Shown: positions 28,152 through 38,659, counted from the stretch's first letter. The stretch: 64,000 nucleotides of DNA from Noviherbaspirillum saxi (GCF_003591035.1 NZ_QYUO01000001.1:806001-870000), one strand, 5' to 3'. Program-made: numbers and translations. Notes: generated from the letters alone by a model not told the origin.

Positions 28152-31100
28152 ATGACCACCCCTACTTCCACCTCATCGCTCGGTGCTCGGGAAACTTTCG
28201 ACACCGGCCCGCTTTCCTGGGTGATGGGGGAGATCCGCGAAGCGCTCAATCGCTCCAAGACCTCCATTCTCGAAGCAGTCGCACAAGGTGCCGAATCCCA
28301 GGCGACGGCCATTCGCCATGCGAAAAGCTACCTGCATCAGGCCCACGGCGCCTTGCAGATCGTCGATGTCGACGGCGTGGCCATCATTACCGAAACTGTC
28401 GAGGATTTGCTCGATCGCGTCGATGCCGGACAGCTTGGACTCTCCAGCGAGCTGGCGCAGGCCATCGGGAATGCGTATCAGGCGCTGATCGAATATCTGG
28501 ACGAATTGCTCGCCGGCGTGCCTCACCAGCCAGTGCGGTTGTTTCCATACTACCGTGCGCTGCTTGAAGCGCGCGGCGCGGAGCGCATCCATCCGGCCGA
28601 CCTGTTTTTCCCCAACCTCGCAATTCGTCCTAAGCTGCCGCCTAACGGTGCAGCCGAAGAGGTGAAGCCGGCAAAATATGTCGCCTTGCGTCAACGTTTT
28701 GAAAAGGCATTGCTGCCTTTCCTCAAGAGCAGCGAGCGCAGCGCCGAGCTTGCAAATGCAACTGCAATGCGCGACATCGTCAGCGAGATCGAAAGCCTGC
28801 AGGCGAATCAGCAGGTTCGCGCATTCTGGTGGGTGATGCACGGTTTGGCGGAAGCAGTAGCCGGCGGCCAGATCGACAATGAAATCTATGTCAAGCAGCT
28901 GTTTGCCCGCATCAATCTGCAAATCCGCCGGCTTTGCCAAGGATCATCGAGCATTGCCGAGCGGCTGCTGCGCGATGCTTTGTTCTTCATTGCCAAGGCG
29001 CAGGACCCGTCGCCGCGTGCGCGTGAAATCCGCCGCGTCTATCAACTCGACGGATTGGTGCCGACGGACTACGACCGCAAGCGTTACGGCCAGGTCGACA
29101 TGGATGCGCTTGGCCTGGCAAAGGAACGCCTGTCTCAGGCAAAGAATATCTGGAACCGTATCGTCGGTGGCGACGCCAGCGTTGCGGAATCCTTCGAGCA
29201 TGAAATGCGCGTACTGGCCGACGCCGGCTCGCGCCTGAACTCGCCGCCATTGACCAAGTTGCTGCGCGAGCTCAAGGGCATTGCACGCCATGCGGCCTAT
29301 GCCAAGCCGGGTGACGCGCTGGGCCTGGAAATGGCGACCAGCTTGCTGTTTATCGAAAATTCCCTGAGCCAGATCGGGCGACTTCCCGATAACTTCAACG
29401 AGCGGGCCGACGCCATGACCGCACGTTTGCTGTCGGTCGTGACTGGAGAGCAGCCCGCACAGGCCATGCCCTGGCTCGATGACATGTCGCGTCAGGCGCA
29501 GCAGCGCCAGACCATGACGGCGGTGGCAAGCGAAATGCAAAGCAGCCTGCGGCAAGTCGAAAAAATGCTCGACGAGTATTTCCGCGATCCCGCGCAGCGC
29601 AACGCACTCGGACAGCTTGATACTGTACTGCATCAGATCGAAGGAGCCATGGCGGTTCTCGATCAGGATGATGCAGTCCGCACGATCCAGCAGACGCGCA
29701 CGGCGGTGCAGGGTTTCCTTGCGGCCGATCAGGCCGAGCCTGCCGTGCAAGACTTTCAGCATGTGGCACAGAATGTCGGTGCGCTCAGCTTCTTTATCGA
29801 AACCTTGCAGCATCAGCCGGATAATGCCCGCGATCGTTTTTCCTTCGATGAAGAGCGGGGCCTGTTTCGTGCCAATCTGATCGAAAAGGATATTGCTGCC
29901 GACGCCGAGATCGACGAGCCAGTGGTTTCCGAGTTCGGTACGCAGGGCAGCGTCAAGGCTGATGAGGCAGTGCCGCCTGCGGTGCAGACGGTGGAAGACG
30001 AACTCGCCTTTCACCAGCAGCAGTCGGCAGAGCTGGCGATGTCGCTGAGCGCAGAGCCCGATAACCAGGTGTTGCAGGAACAACTGAAGGAATCGCTGGA
30101 AAGGATTCGCCTCGATGCAACGCTGGTGGACAATCCTGAAGCCAATGACCGGGCCCAGGCTGGTATCGAGATTCTCGAGCGTGCAGATTTTTCCGCATCC
30201 AGCGAAGCCCTGGCGGACATCATCACGGCTACGGTGCCCCCAATTCAGATGGAAGAAGTCTTGCCTCCCGTGGTTGCGCCTGCGACTGACGAAGCGGTCG
30301 ATGCTGAATTGCTTGAGATATTCCTGCTGGAAGCCGAGGAAGTGCTTGATGCCGTGCGGCACACCATGCCCGAATCGCGCAATCAGCCGCACAATCAGGA
30401 ACACCTGACAACCCTGCGGCGTTCCTTCCACACGCTCAAGGGTAGCGGCCGCATGGTCGGACTGGTGACCTTCGGCGAGGCCGCGTGGAGCATAGAACAG
30501 GTCTTGAACCTGCGTCTGTCCGAATCGCGCGGCGGCGAGGCCGAACTGTACGCTTTGCTCGACAAGGCAGTCGACGTTCTGGGCGCGTGGGTGCAGGATC
30601 TGAAATTGACGGGGCGCTCGGACCGTACGCCGCAGGCATTGGTGAATGCAGCCGAGCGCATCAAGGCAGGCGAACAGTTCAGCTATGAGGAATCGCTTGC
30701 CGTTCCAGCCGAAGAACAGGGCACAGCGCAGCTGGCAGTTCTCGACGGCAGTGCGGATGTCGAAGTGCCGATCAAGCAGATCAGCGTTGCTATCGAACCG
30801 GAATTCCCGGAAGCGCCAGAGTCGTCTGAACTGGCTGCAAGCTTACCGACCTTTGATGCACTTGAGATACTGGAAGCGCCTCAGCATCAGTCGGAATCGG
30901 TCATCGATCAAGATGCTGCCATCGATCTGATCGAGCCCATTGCCGCCAATGTCGACGCGGCGCTGCCGATAGTTGAAGAAGGCCAGATGTCGGATGCTGA
31001 AATGGCACTGTTTGCGATGCCGGCAAGCCACGACGAATTGATCGCCGCTGCAGGCGCGCAACCAGAAAACATGGCGCTTGATGCGGATATGTTGCCTGCA

Positions 31101-34100
31101 ATAGACCTCTCCGTGCCGGACAACGACGACGCTACGTCGTCGCTGACATCCGATGCTGGTGCGGAAGAGAATCTGGCCATCCCGGAAGCAGTTCAGGAAA
31201 CGGCAGGGGAAGAGCAGGCGATTTCTGTTCAAGAAATGATTGCGCCGGACGATCTGTCGGAAGCGCTTGACCTCATCAATGAGGTGCGATCGACGCCGGC
31301 CGCGGCGGAAGTCATCGAATTTCCGACCATGCGCCCGCCCGAGGTGCGTGCCAATGACAATGTGAAGCGTATCGGCGACCTGGAAATCAGCGTCCCGCTG
31401 CACAATATTTATCTGGCCGAGACCGATGACCTGGTGCGCGTACTGGCGCACGACATCGCGGAATGGCGGCATGAACCGGATCGCGTCGTCAGCGTGCAAT
31501 CGGTCCATGCGGCCCATTCCCTCGCCGGAAGTTCGGCTACGGTAGGTTTTTCCACATTGCATGAAGTCGCGCATGCAGTGGAAATGGTGTTGCAATTCCT
31601 GCTGCGCCGCCCCGTTCGCCTGCAGCCGCATGAATATGACACGCTGGACGAGTCTGTCGCCTGCCTCAAGGCGATGCTGCAGAAATTCGCCTTGGGTGAA
31701 ATGCCTGCCGATGAGCCGCAACATGTACGCGTGTTGGAAAATCTCCGGCGCGATATCGAACTGCGTTCCCAGATGGCGGATCTTGCCGTCTCGCATGACC
31801 TGGCCCCGACCGTTCTCGATGCGGATACAGGAATTGATACCGACGCGACATCTGCATCTGCGCCAGTCGATGCAGCACCGATACAGGCGGTCGCCGAGCC
31901 ATCGGCAGACGCCGGTGTTGAGCCGACACCGGATGACAGCGTGCAGCTCTGCGCAAGCGCTGAAGACTTCAGCCTGCTGCTCGAACCGGTGGAAGCGGAA
32001 GCAGCACAAGACTCACAAGAACCGCAGTCGTCCATCGATACCGATCCGGCACCGATGCCTGCTATCGTAACAGCCGGCGATGCCGAGCTTGCTGCCGATC
32101 CGACGCTTGCGATCCGCGATGAGCTTGACGCCGATCTGCTGCCGGTCTTCCTGGAGGAAGGGCGGGACATGTTTCCGCAAATGGGCACCGCATTGCGCGG
32201 ATGGCAGCAGGAAGGCAGCAGCCTGGCCGCGCCGCAATCCGTCCTGCGTCTGCTCCACACGCTGAAAGGTAGTGCGCGCATGGCGGGTGCAATGCGCCTC
32301 GGCCAGCATTTGCACGACATGGAAACCCGGATTGAAAACATCATGCATCTGGGCACGCCGGAGTCGCTTGCACTCGAAGATTTGCTGATCCGCTATGACC
32401 AGGCGTTGCATATGTTCGAGCTGTTGCAGAATCCCGTAGCGGCCACGGCTGCGCCGATGCCGGCCGATACGGCTGCTGCAATCGAGGCAACTACGGCAGA
32501 CGCAGCGCCGCAGGCCGGACCGACCGTCCTGTCGCCGCTGATGCCCGTGCCTTCCATCAAGCCGGCGCTAACCAATCCGCCCGTCAGCCGTGCAGTCGCT
32601 GCACCCGCCGCGCCGGCCCCGCTGGTGCGGGTGCGAGCTGACATTCTGGACCGCCTCGTCAACCAGGCCGGTGAAGTGTCGATCTCGCGCTCCAGACTCG
32701 AAACCGAAGTCGGCACCCTGAAGCAGTCCTTGTCGGAACTGACTGAAAACGTGTCGCGTTTGCGCGATCAGCTGCGCGAAATCGAAATGCAAGCCGAAAC
32801 GCAGATCACTTCGCGCATGACGCATTCGGCCGATCGCGAATTCGATCCGCTTGAGTTCGACCGCTTTACGCGTCTGCAGGAACTGACGCGGATGATGGCC
32901 GAAAGCGTCAACGACGTCGGCTCCGTGCACCAGAATCTCAGCCGCACGCTCGACAGTGCAGCCGGCGACCTGTCTATACAGGCGCGCCTGACGCGCGATC
33001 TGCAGCAAGACCTGATGCGGGTGCGCATGGTGCAGTTCGCAAGCATTTCCGAACGCCTGTTCCGTGTCACGCGCCAGGCCGCCAAGGAAGTCGACAAGCG
33101 CGTCAACCTCGACATTCGCGGCAGCGCGGTCGAGATCGACCGTGGCGTTCTCGAAAAAATGACCGGACCGTTCGAGCATCTGTTGCGCAATGCGATTGTG
33201 CATGGCATCGAAAAGCGGGAGCAACGGCGCGTCGCCGGCAAGAACGAGACCGGCGAACTGCTAGTCGAAGTGCGCCAGGAAGGTAACGAAGTCGTGATCC
33301 AGTTTTCGGACGATGGTCAGGGCTTGAATCTCGGGCGCATTCGCGACAAGGCCGAGCGCATCGGATTGCGCGCCAACGATGTCACGATGTCCGATGAAGA
33401 AGTGACCGACCTGATTTTCCATCCAGGCTTTTCGACAGCGGAAGAAATTACCGAACTCGCGGGACGCGGTGTCGGTATGGATGTTGTGCGCTCGGAAGCG
33501 GCGGCACTCGGTGGTCGCGTCACGACCCGGACCGAAACCGGCAAGGGTACCCAGTTCACGATCCGCCTGCCGCTGACCCTGGCGGTCACGCAGGTAGTGC
33601 TGATCTCGACCGGCGGTGTCACTTATGCAGTACCTTCGGTGCTGGTGGAACAGGTGCAGCAGCTCAAGACCAACGCGCTTGCCGCCGCCTATAACGAAGG
33701 CGCGGTCATCTGGCAGGGGCAGCGCGTGCCGATGCACTATCTGTCTGCGCTGCTGGGCAATACCCAGGCTTCACCGGTATCGCAGCACTATTCACCGCTG
33801 ATGATCCTGAAGAGCGGCAACGACCGGGTAGCGGTTCACGTCGATGAAATCATGGGTAACCGTGAAGTCGTGGTCAAGAACATCGGACCGCAGCTGGCGC
33901 GCATGATCGGCATCGCCGGGGCAACCGTGCTTGGTTCGGGCGACATCGTTCTGATTCTCAACCCGGTACCGCTGGCACAGCGTGCGGCGCAGGATAATGT
34001 CCGCGCACCGCGCATGGTGCCGTCGGATGCACCTGAAGCAATGGGTGCGGTGGCCGAGATGAGTGCGCATGAACCCTCGGCACCGACCAGCGGACCGGTT

Positions 34101-34496
34101 CAGGGACTGCGTACGCAGAACATCGTGATGGTGGTCGACGATTCCCTGACCGTGCGGCGTGTCACCCAGCGTCTGCTGACGCGCGAGGGTTATCAGGTCG
34201 TGCTGGCGAAGGATGGCGTCGATGCGCTGGAACATCTGCAATCGGTAACGCCGGATGTGATGCTGGTCGATATCGAAATGCCGCGCATGGATGGTTTCGA
34301 CCTGACACGCAATGTGCGCGGCGATGAACGCAGCCGTCATATTCCCATCATCATGATCACTTCGCGTACTGCGGCGAAACATCGCAACTATGCGCTTGAG
34401 CTGGGTGTTAACGAGTATCTCGGCAAACCGTATCAGGAAGACCAGTTGCTCGGATTGGTTGCAGGTTTCGTCCGCAAGGAAACGTCGATATCCTGA
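28152..34496 (+). CDS. chpA: ChpA/PilL-type hybrid CheA histidine kinase
   Basis: A 2,114-aa multi-domain kinase. HPt-type motifs lie at H760 (HTLKGSGRM), H1122 (HSLAGSSATV) and H1369 (HTLKGSARM); H65 (HQAHGALQ) is a degenerate candidate near the N-terminus. They are joined by long Ala/Asp/Glu-rich linkers. The CheA-type dimerisation and HATPase domains follow (N-box HLLRNAIVHGIEKREQ near 1675, AGRGVGMDVV near 1770). A CheW domain comes next, and a C-terminal receiver domain has D2040. The ATG at 28152 follows GCGAGG; an ATG at 28098 would span a strong hairpin. It phosphorylates PilG/PilH in the Pseudomonas model. Confidence 0.93.
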   Translation: MTTPTSTSSLGARETFDTGPLSWVMGEIREALNRSKTSILEAVAQGAESQATAIRHAKSYLHQAHGALQIVDVDGVAIITETVEDLLDRVDAGQLGLSSELAQAIGNAYQALIEYLDELLAGVPHQPVRLFPYYRALLEARGAERIHPADLFFPNLAIRPKLPPNGAAEEVKPAKYVALRQRFEKALLPFLKSSERSAELANATAMRDIVSEIESLQANQQVRAFWWVMHGLAEAVAGGQIDNEIYVKQLFARINLQIRRLCQGSSSIAERLLRDALFFIAKAQDPSPRAREIRRVYQLDGLVPTDYDRKRYGQVDMDALGLAKERLSQAKNIWNRIVGGDASVAESFEHEMRVLADAGSRLNSPPLTKLLRELKGIARHAAYAKPGDALGLEMATSLLFIENSLSQIGRLPDNFNERADAMTARLLSVVTGEQPAQAMPWLDDMSRQAQQRQTMTAVASEMQSSLRQVEKMLDEYFRDPAQRNALGQLDTVLHQIEGAMAVLDQDDAVRTIQQTRTAVQGFLAADQAEPAVQDFQHVAQNVGALSFFIETLQHQPDNARDRFSFDEERGLFRANLIEKDIAADAEIDEPVVSEFGTQGSVKADEAVPPAVQTVEDELAFHQQQSAELAMSLSAEPDNQVLQEQLKESLERIRLDATLVDNPEANDRAQAGIEILERADFSASSEALADIITATVPPIQMEEVLPPVVAPATDEAVDAELLEIFLLEAEEVLDAVRHTMPESRNQPHNQEHLTTLRRSFHTLKGSGRMVGLVTFGEAAWSIEQVLNLRLSESRGGEAELYALLDKAVDVLGAWVQDLKLTGRSDRTPQALVNAAERIKAGEQFSYEESLAVPAEEQGTAQLAVLDGSADVEVPIKQISVAIEPEFPEAPESSELAASLPTFDALEILEAPQHQSESVIDQDAAIDLIEPIAANVDAALPIVEEGQMSDAEMALFAMPASHDELIAAAGAQPENMALDADMLPAIDLSVPDNDDATSSLTSDAGAEENLAIPEAVQETAGEEQAISVQEMIAPDDLSEALDLINEVRSTPAAAEVIEFPTMRPPEVRANDNVKRIGDLEISVPLHNIYLAETDDLVRVLAHDIAEWRHEPDRVVSVQSVHAAHSLAGSSATVGFSTLHEVAHAVEMVLQFLLRRPVRLQPHEYDTLDESVACLKAMLQKFALGEMPADEPQHVRVLENLRRDIELRSQMADLAVSHDLAPTVLDADTGIDTDATSASAPVDAAPIQAVAEPSADAGVEPTPDDSVQLCASAEDFSLLLEPVEAEAAQDSQEPQSSIDTDPAPMPAIVTAGDAELAADPTLAIRDELDADLLPVFLEEGRDMFPQMGTALRGWQQEGSSLAAPQSVLRLLHTLKGSARMAGAMRLGQHLHDMETRIENIMHLGTPESLALEDLLIRYDQALHMFELLQNPVAATAAPMPADTAAAIEATTADAAPQAGPTVLSPLMPVPSIKPALTNPPVSRAVAAPAAPAPLVRVRADILDRLVNQAGEVSISRSRLETEVGTLKQSLSELTENVSRLRDQLREIEMQAETQITSRMTHSADREFDPLEFDRFTRLQELTRMMAESVNDVGSVHQNLSRTLDSAAGDLSIQARLTRDLQQDLMRVRMVQFASISERLFRVTRQAAKEVDKRVNLDIRGSAVEIDRGVLEKMTGPFEHLLRNAIVHGIEKREQRRVAGKNETGELLVEVRQEGNEVVIQFSDDGQGLNLGRIRDKAERIGLRANDVTMSDEEVTDLIFHPGFSTAEEITELAGRGVGMDVVRSEAAALGGRVTTRTETGKGTQFTIRLPLTLAVTQVVLISTGGVTYAVPSVLVEQVQQLKTNALAAAYNEGAVIWQGQRVPMHYLSALLGNTQASPVSQHYSPLMILKSGNDRVAVHVDEIMGNREVVVKNIGPQLARMIGIAGATVLGSGDIVLILNPVPLAQRAAQDNVRAPRMVPSDAPEAMGAVAEMSAHEPSAPTSGPVQGLRTQNIVMVVDDSLTVRRVTQRLLTREGYQVVLAKDGVDALEHLQSVTPDVMLVDIEMPRMDGFDLTRNVRGDERSRHIPIIMITSRTAAKHRNYALELGVNEYLGKPYQEDQLLGLVAGFVRKETSIS

Positions 34497-34519
34497 GTCC
34501 CCACGTTGGCTACAAATTG

Positions 34520-34551
34520 CAAGGCCCGCATGTGCAAGCATGCGGGCCTTG
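34520..34551. terminator. Strong hairpin between convergent chpA and photolyase genes
   Basis: A perfect 13-bp stem, CAAGGCCCGCATG (34520-34532) / CATGCGGGCCTTG (34539-34551), has a 6-nt loop. It lies between convergent genes and probably serves both strands. Confidence 0.7.
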
Positions 34552-34581
34552 TGCTTTGAAGACGACGGATCAGAATCGGTA

Positions 34582-36075
34582 TTACTCGTCGACGACGTCT
34601 GCCATGACAGCCTTCTTTACAATGGCATACCGTTCCAGCGTGCGCTTGCGGGCTTCATCATGCTGTACCAAGGGATGTGGATAATCGATTCCCAGCGTTA
34701 AGCAAGCGTCGGTCAATACTGCGGCCGGAGCAAGCCATGGTGCGTGAATCCATTTGTCGGGCAATCGCGCCAGCACCGGCAGATAGTGCCGAATGAATTT
34801 TCCTTGCGCGTCGAATTTTTGCGACTGTGTGACGGGATTGAAGATGCGGAAATAGGGTTGGGCATCGCAACCCGATGAGGCGGCCCATTGCCAGCCGCCG
34901 TTGTTGGCCGACAGGTCGAAGTCGTTCAACAGATCGGCAAAAAAGCGTTCGCCCCAGCGCCAGTCTATGCCCAGGTCCTTGATCAGAAAACTGGCGGTGA
35001 CCATGCGCAGCCGGTTATGCATGAAACCAGTGCGCCTGAGCTGCAGCATTGCGGCATCGACCAGCGGATAACCGGTGCGCCCGTCGCACCACGCCCGGAA
35101 CAGCTGCTGTGCATGATCCCCTTCTTCCCACCGGATCGCGTCGTACTCCGGCTTGAATGCACGATCTGCGACCCTCGGATGATGGTGCAGGATCATGAAA
35201 TAAAAATCGCGCCAGATCAGTTCGGACAGCCAGGTGGCTGCGCCAGTCCCGCCCCCGGCGCGACGCATGGCATCGACCGCCTGCCGCGCCAGCCCCCGGA
35301 TCGAGACGGTGCCGAAGCGCAGATGAACCGATAAGAACGACGTCCCCTTGATTGCCGGGAAATCGCGTGTTTCATGGTAGCGGTCCAGGCAGTCGCGAAA
35401 GTCTTCAAACAGTTGCTCGCCGCCGGACATGCCGGCCGGTATGCCGAGTTCCGCAAGGTCGCTTGCTTCGAAGCCGATCTCTGCCAGCGACGGAGGGCAC
35501 TTGGCGTCCCCGTTGCCCGGAGCGGCCAGACGGGATGCATAGGTTTCGGCCGGATAGGCTTTCAGGTAAAAGTCGTCGGACGACGAGTGCAGTTTCCTGA
35601 GCCAGGCATTCTTGTATGGCGTGAAAACGGATAAAGGCTTGCCCGCCTGTGAAAGCACCTCGTCCTTTTCGAATATCACCTGATCCTTGAAGCTGCGCCA
35701 GGCTATGCCTGTCTTTTGCAGGGCGGCTGTGACCCGTGCATCGCGCGTGACCGCAGCCGGTTCATAGTCATGGTTGGCGAATACCGCATCTACCCGGAGT
35801 TCTGACGCCAGCCTGGGAATTTCTTCCGCCGCATGTGCATGCCGCACGATCAGGAACCCGCCGAGGCGGCGCAGTTCCGCATCGAGCTCGACGATGCTGG
35901 CATGGATGAAGTCGACTCGCCTGTCCCGACGGTCGAGCAAATCCAGTATGTCCTTGTCAAAAATAAAAGCGCAATAGACGCTGCAACTTTGTCGCAATGA
36001 ATGATAAAACGCGGCATGATCGAAACAGCGCAGGTCGCGCCGGAACCACACCAGGGAATTGTTAAACTGTTGCAT
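34582..36075 (-). CDS. phrB: Deoxyribodipyrimidine photolyase (class I CPD photolyase)
   Basis: A 497-aa flavoprotein repairing cyclobutane pyrimidine dimers with blue light. The N-terminal alpha/beta antenna-binding domain starts LVWFRRDLRCFDHAAF. The C-terminal FAD-binding domain has the signatures TGYPLVDAAMLQLRRTGFMHNRLRM and DLSANNGGWQWAAS, the latter with the Asn/Trp residues that contact FAD and the dimer. Full-length compared with 470-490 aa homologues. It is convergent with chpA and divergent from yqgE. Confidence 0.95.
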   Translation of the reverse strand: MQQFNNSLVWFRRDLRCFDHAAFYHSLRQSCSVYCAFIFDKDILDLLDRRDRRVDFIHASIVELDAELRRLGGFLIVRHAHAAEEIPRLASELRVDAVFANHDYEPAAVTRDARVTAALQKTGIAWRSFKDQVIFEKDEVLSQAGKPLSVFTPYKNAWLRKLHSSSDDFYLKAYPAETYASRLAAPGNGDAKCPPSLAEIGFEASDLAELGIPAGMSGGEQLFEDFRDCLDRYHETRDFPAIKGTSFLSVHLRFGTVSIRGLARQAVDAMRRAGGGTGAATWLSELIWRDFYFMILHHHPRVADRAFKPEYDAIRWEEGDHAQQLFRAWCDGRTGYPLVDAAMLQLRRTGFMHNRLRMVTASFLIKDLGIDWRWGERFFADLLNDFDLSANNGGWQWAASSGCDAQPYFRIFNPVTQSQKFDAQGKFIRHYLPVLARLPDKWIHAPWLAPAAVLTDACLTLGIDYPHPLVQHDEARKRTLERYAIVKKAVMADVVDE

Positions 36076-36180
36076 GAGCGGCCTTTGGCCCGATCACGGA
36101 ATTTACGCTTTGTCCGGGATGGAGCATACGTCAAAACTGTTAAAATGCTCTTTATGGTGAAACCCAGCAAGATACGCACG

Positions 36181-36819
36181 ATGTCATCCCGTTCCGCTGC
36201 CGCGCGGCGCGCCGCCGATTTGTCGGCGAGCGCAGGCGACAGCGCTGAAACAGGATTGAATCTGGTCGACCACTTCCTGATCGCAATGCCTTCCATGCTG
36301 GACCCGGTGTTCGGCGGCACGGTGGTTTATCTCTGTGAACACAATGCCAACGGCGCGCTTGGGATGATCATCAACAAGCCGACCGATATGACGCTCGATA
36401 CATTGCTGGAACGCATCGAACTGAATCCGGCATTGATTTCCGGACCGCTTGCCACGGGACGCAAGCCGGTGATGTTCGGCGGCCCGGTACAGGTCGAGCG
36501 CGGCTTTGTACTGCATTCTCCACATGGCGCATTTTCCTCGATGGTGCCGGTTTCCGATCTCATTGCCCTGACCACCTCAAAAGACGTGCTGGAAGCGGTT
36601 GCCTCCGGCGATGGCCCGCGTCGGCTGCTCGTCAGTCTTGGGTGCTGCGGCTGGGGCGGCGGCCAGCTGGAAGAAGAAATTGCTCGCAATGGCTGGCTGA
36701 CGGTACGTGCGGATCCGGACATCATTTTCGATATGCCGGTGGAGCAACGTTTCTTCTCGGCCATGAAATTGCTGGGCATCGATCCGATGATGCTGGCTGG
36801 TGATGCGGGGCACGCCTGA
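36181..36819 (+). CDS. yqgE: YqgE family protein (UPF0301, AlgH-like)
   Basis: A 212-aa protein of the YqgE/AlgH family. Conserved segments are HFLIAMPSMLDPVFGGTVVYLCEHN, GALGMIINKP, GGPVQVERGFVLHS and LGCCGWGGGQLEEEIARNGW. The function is not established; the family is almost always next to yqgF/ruvX, as here. The ATG at 36181 gives the usual length; in-frame ATGs at 36145 and 36154 are possible. No clear ribosome-binding site is visible. A TTAAAAT sequence about 35-40 nt upstream could be a -10 element. Confidence 0.88.
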   Translation: MSSRSAAARRAADLSASAGDSAETGLNLVDHFLIAMPSMLDPVFGGTVVYLCEHNANGALGMIINKPTDMTLDTLLERIELNPALISGPLATGRKPVMFGGPVQVERGFVLHSPHGAFSSMVPVSDLIALTTSKDVLEAVASGDGPRRLLVSLGCCGWGGGQLEEEIARNGWLTVRADPDIIFDMPVEQRFFSAMKLLGIDPMMLAGDAGHA

Positions 36820-36821
36820 CA

Positions 36822-37211
36822 GTGGAAACGGTATTGGCGTTTGATTTCGGCCTCAAACGGATCGGCGTGGCAATCGGCAACACCCTGCTGAAGCAGGCGC
36901 AGCCCTTGACCGTCATTACGTCCGAGAGCAACGATGCCCGTTTTGCTGCTATCGAAGCCTTGATCGATGAATGGCAACCGCAGCGCTGCGTGGTCGGCTT
37001 GCCCATGCATCCGGACGGCGCCGAGCATGAAATGACCGCGCGCTGCCGCCGGTTCGCCAATCAGCTGCACGGCCGCTTTGGCTTGTCTGCGGTACTCGTC
37101 GACGAACGATACTCATCCGCCGTGTTGTCACAGCGGCGCGGCGAGCATATCGACGATGCAGCGGCCGCCATCATTTTGCAACAATATTTCGACGACTATG
37201 CCCAATCCTGA
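36822..37211 (+). CDS. ruvX: RuvX/YqgF-type Holliday-junction resolvase homologue
   Basis: A 129-aa RNase-H-like protein. Conserved segments are DFGLKRIGVAIGN (first catalytic Asp), VVGLPMHPDG, VDERYSSAVL (Glu) and DDAAAAIILQQY (final Asp). In E. coli YqgF is tied to pre-16S rRNA 5'-end processing. The GTG start lies 2 nt after yqgE, and pyrR begins 14 nt before its stop, so the three are probably co-translated. Confidence 0.93.
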   Translation: METVLAFDFGLKRIGVAIGNTLLKQAQPLTVITSESNDARFAAIEALIDEWQPQRCVVGLPMHPDGAEHEMTARCRRFANQLHGRFGLSAVLVDERYSSAVLSQRRGEHIDDAAAAIILQQYFDDYAQS

Positions 37212-37704
37212 TTTCGACGCAGAAGCGCTGTACCGGCAACTGGCCGACAGCGTCAAGTCTTCGCTCGCAAGCACCGACAATCTGGCGGTTGTCGGCATTT
37301 ATTCCGGCGGCGCCTGGCTTGCCGAACGCCTCGCGCAGGAACTGAATGTCGGCAATCGCCTCGGTTTCATCGATGTCTCCTTCTACCGTGACGATTATGC
37401 GGAAAAGGGATTGCATGCCGAAGTCAAGCCGACCCAGATTTCATTCGAAGTGGAAGGCGCGACCATCCTGCTGGTCGACGACGTGCTTTACACCGGCCGC
37501 ACGACGCGTGCCGCGATCAATGAATTGTTCGACTATGGCCGTCCAGCCAAAATCAAGCTGGCCGCGCTGGTCGATCGCGGCGGCCGCGAGCTTCCTATCG
37601 CCGCCGACTTCGTCGCGCAGACCGTGGCTTTGACCCAAGACCAGCAACTCGTATTAGGCCGCGATGACGACGGCCGGTTTTCCCTGACGGTGGACCATGC
37701 ATAA
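37198..37704 (+). CDS. pyrR: PyrR bifunctional regulator/uracil phosphoribosyltransferase
   Basis: A 168-aa type I phosphoribosyltransferase. The PRPP-binding motif [18 protein letters not shown] is intact (about residues 89-106), and [10 protein letters not shown] is the PyrR-type C-terminal stretch. The ATG at 37198 overlaps ruvX by 14 nt; any longer version would run deep inside ruvX. In Gram-positives PyrR attenuates pyr mRNA; in pseudomonads it lies before pyrB as here, with a less clear regulatory role. pyrB starts 8 nt before its stop. Confidence 0.92.
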   Translation: MPNPDFDAEALYRQLADSVKSSLASTDNLAVVGIYSGGAWLAERLAQELNVGNRLGFIDVSFYRDDYAEKGLHAEVKPTQISFEVEGATILLVDDVLYTGRTTRAAINELFDYGRPAKIKLAALVDRGGRELPIAADFVAQTVALTQDQQLVLGRDDDGRFSLTVDHA

Positions 37705-38656
37705 CCCGCAATTGAACAAGAACGGCGAGCTCCAGCATCTGCTCACCATCGAAGGCCTGCCTAAAGCGGTCATCACCCATATCCTCGATACCGCATCCTC
37801 GTTTGTCAGCATCAGCGACCGCGAAGTCAAGAAGGTGCCGCTGATGCGCGGCAAGAGCGTGTTCAACCTGTTTTTCGAGAATTCCACGCGCACACGCACG
37901 ACTTTCGAGATTGCGTCAAAAAGACTGTCGGCCGATGTCATTAACCTGAATATTTCGGCGTCCAGTGCCAGCAAGGGCGAATCGCTGCTGGATACGATCG
38001 ATAACCTGGCCGCGATGCATGCCGACATGTTTGTGGTGCGCCACGCACAGTCGGGTGCGCCTTACCTGATTGCCAAGCACCTGATCGACACCAATCAGCC
38101 GCATGTCCATGTGATCAATGCCGGTGACGGACGCCACGCGCATCCAACCCAGGGCTTGCTCGACATGTACACGATCCGCCATTACAAGAAGGATTTCAGC
38201 AATCTGACAGTGGCCATCGTCGGCGACATCCTGCACAGCCGCGTGGCCCGCTCGGACATCCATGCACTGACCACGCTGGGCGTGCCGGAAGTGCGCGCTA
38301 TCGGCCCGCACACGCTGCTGCCCGGCGGGCTGGAACAACTGGGTGTGCGAGTCTTCACCGACATGAACGAAGGCCTCAAGGACGTCGACGTCATCATCAT
38401 GCTGCGCCTGCAGAACGAACGCATGAGCGGTGCGCTGCTGCCGTCCGCGCAGGAATTCTTCAAGAGCTACGGCCTCACGCCGGAGCGCCTGGCGCTCGCC
38501 AAGCCGGATGCCATCGTCATGCACCCCGGTCCGATGAACCGTGGCGTGGAAATCGATTCGGCCGTAGCCGACGGCGCACAGGCCGTCATCCTGCCGCAGG
38601 TAACCTTCGGCATTGCGGTACGCATGGCGGTGATGAGCATTTTGGCGGGAAATTAA
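37697..38656 (+). CDS. pyrB: Aspartate carbamoyltransferase catalytic subunit
   Basis: A 319-aa transcarbamoylase joining carbamoyl phosphate and aspartate in pyrimidine synthesis. The carbamoyl-phosphate loop is [15 protein letters not shown], with [12 protein letters not shown] and the catalytic-domain segment [11 protein letters not shown]. No regulatory pyrI follows; instead a dihydroorotase-like gene begins 3 nt later, which is the arrangement of the large dodecameric ATCases of pseudomonads. Confidence 0.96.
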   Translation: MHNPQLNKNGELQHLLTIEGLPKAVITHILDTASSFVSISDREVKKVPLMRGKSVFNLFFENSTRTRTTFEIASKRLSADVINLNISASSASKGESLLDTIDNLAAMHADMFVVRHAQSGAPYLIAKHLIDTNQPHVHVINAGDGRHAHPTQGLLDMYTIRHYKKDFSNLTVAIVGDILHSRVARSDIHALTTLGVPEVRAIGPHTLLPGGLEQLGVRVFTDMNEGLKDVDVIIMLRLQNERMSGALLPSAQEFFKSYGLTPERLALAKPDAIVMHPGPMNRGVEIDSAVADGAQAVILPQVTFGIAVRMAVMSILAGN

Positions 38657-38659
38657 CGA

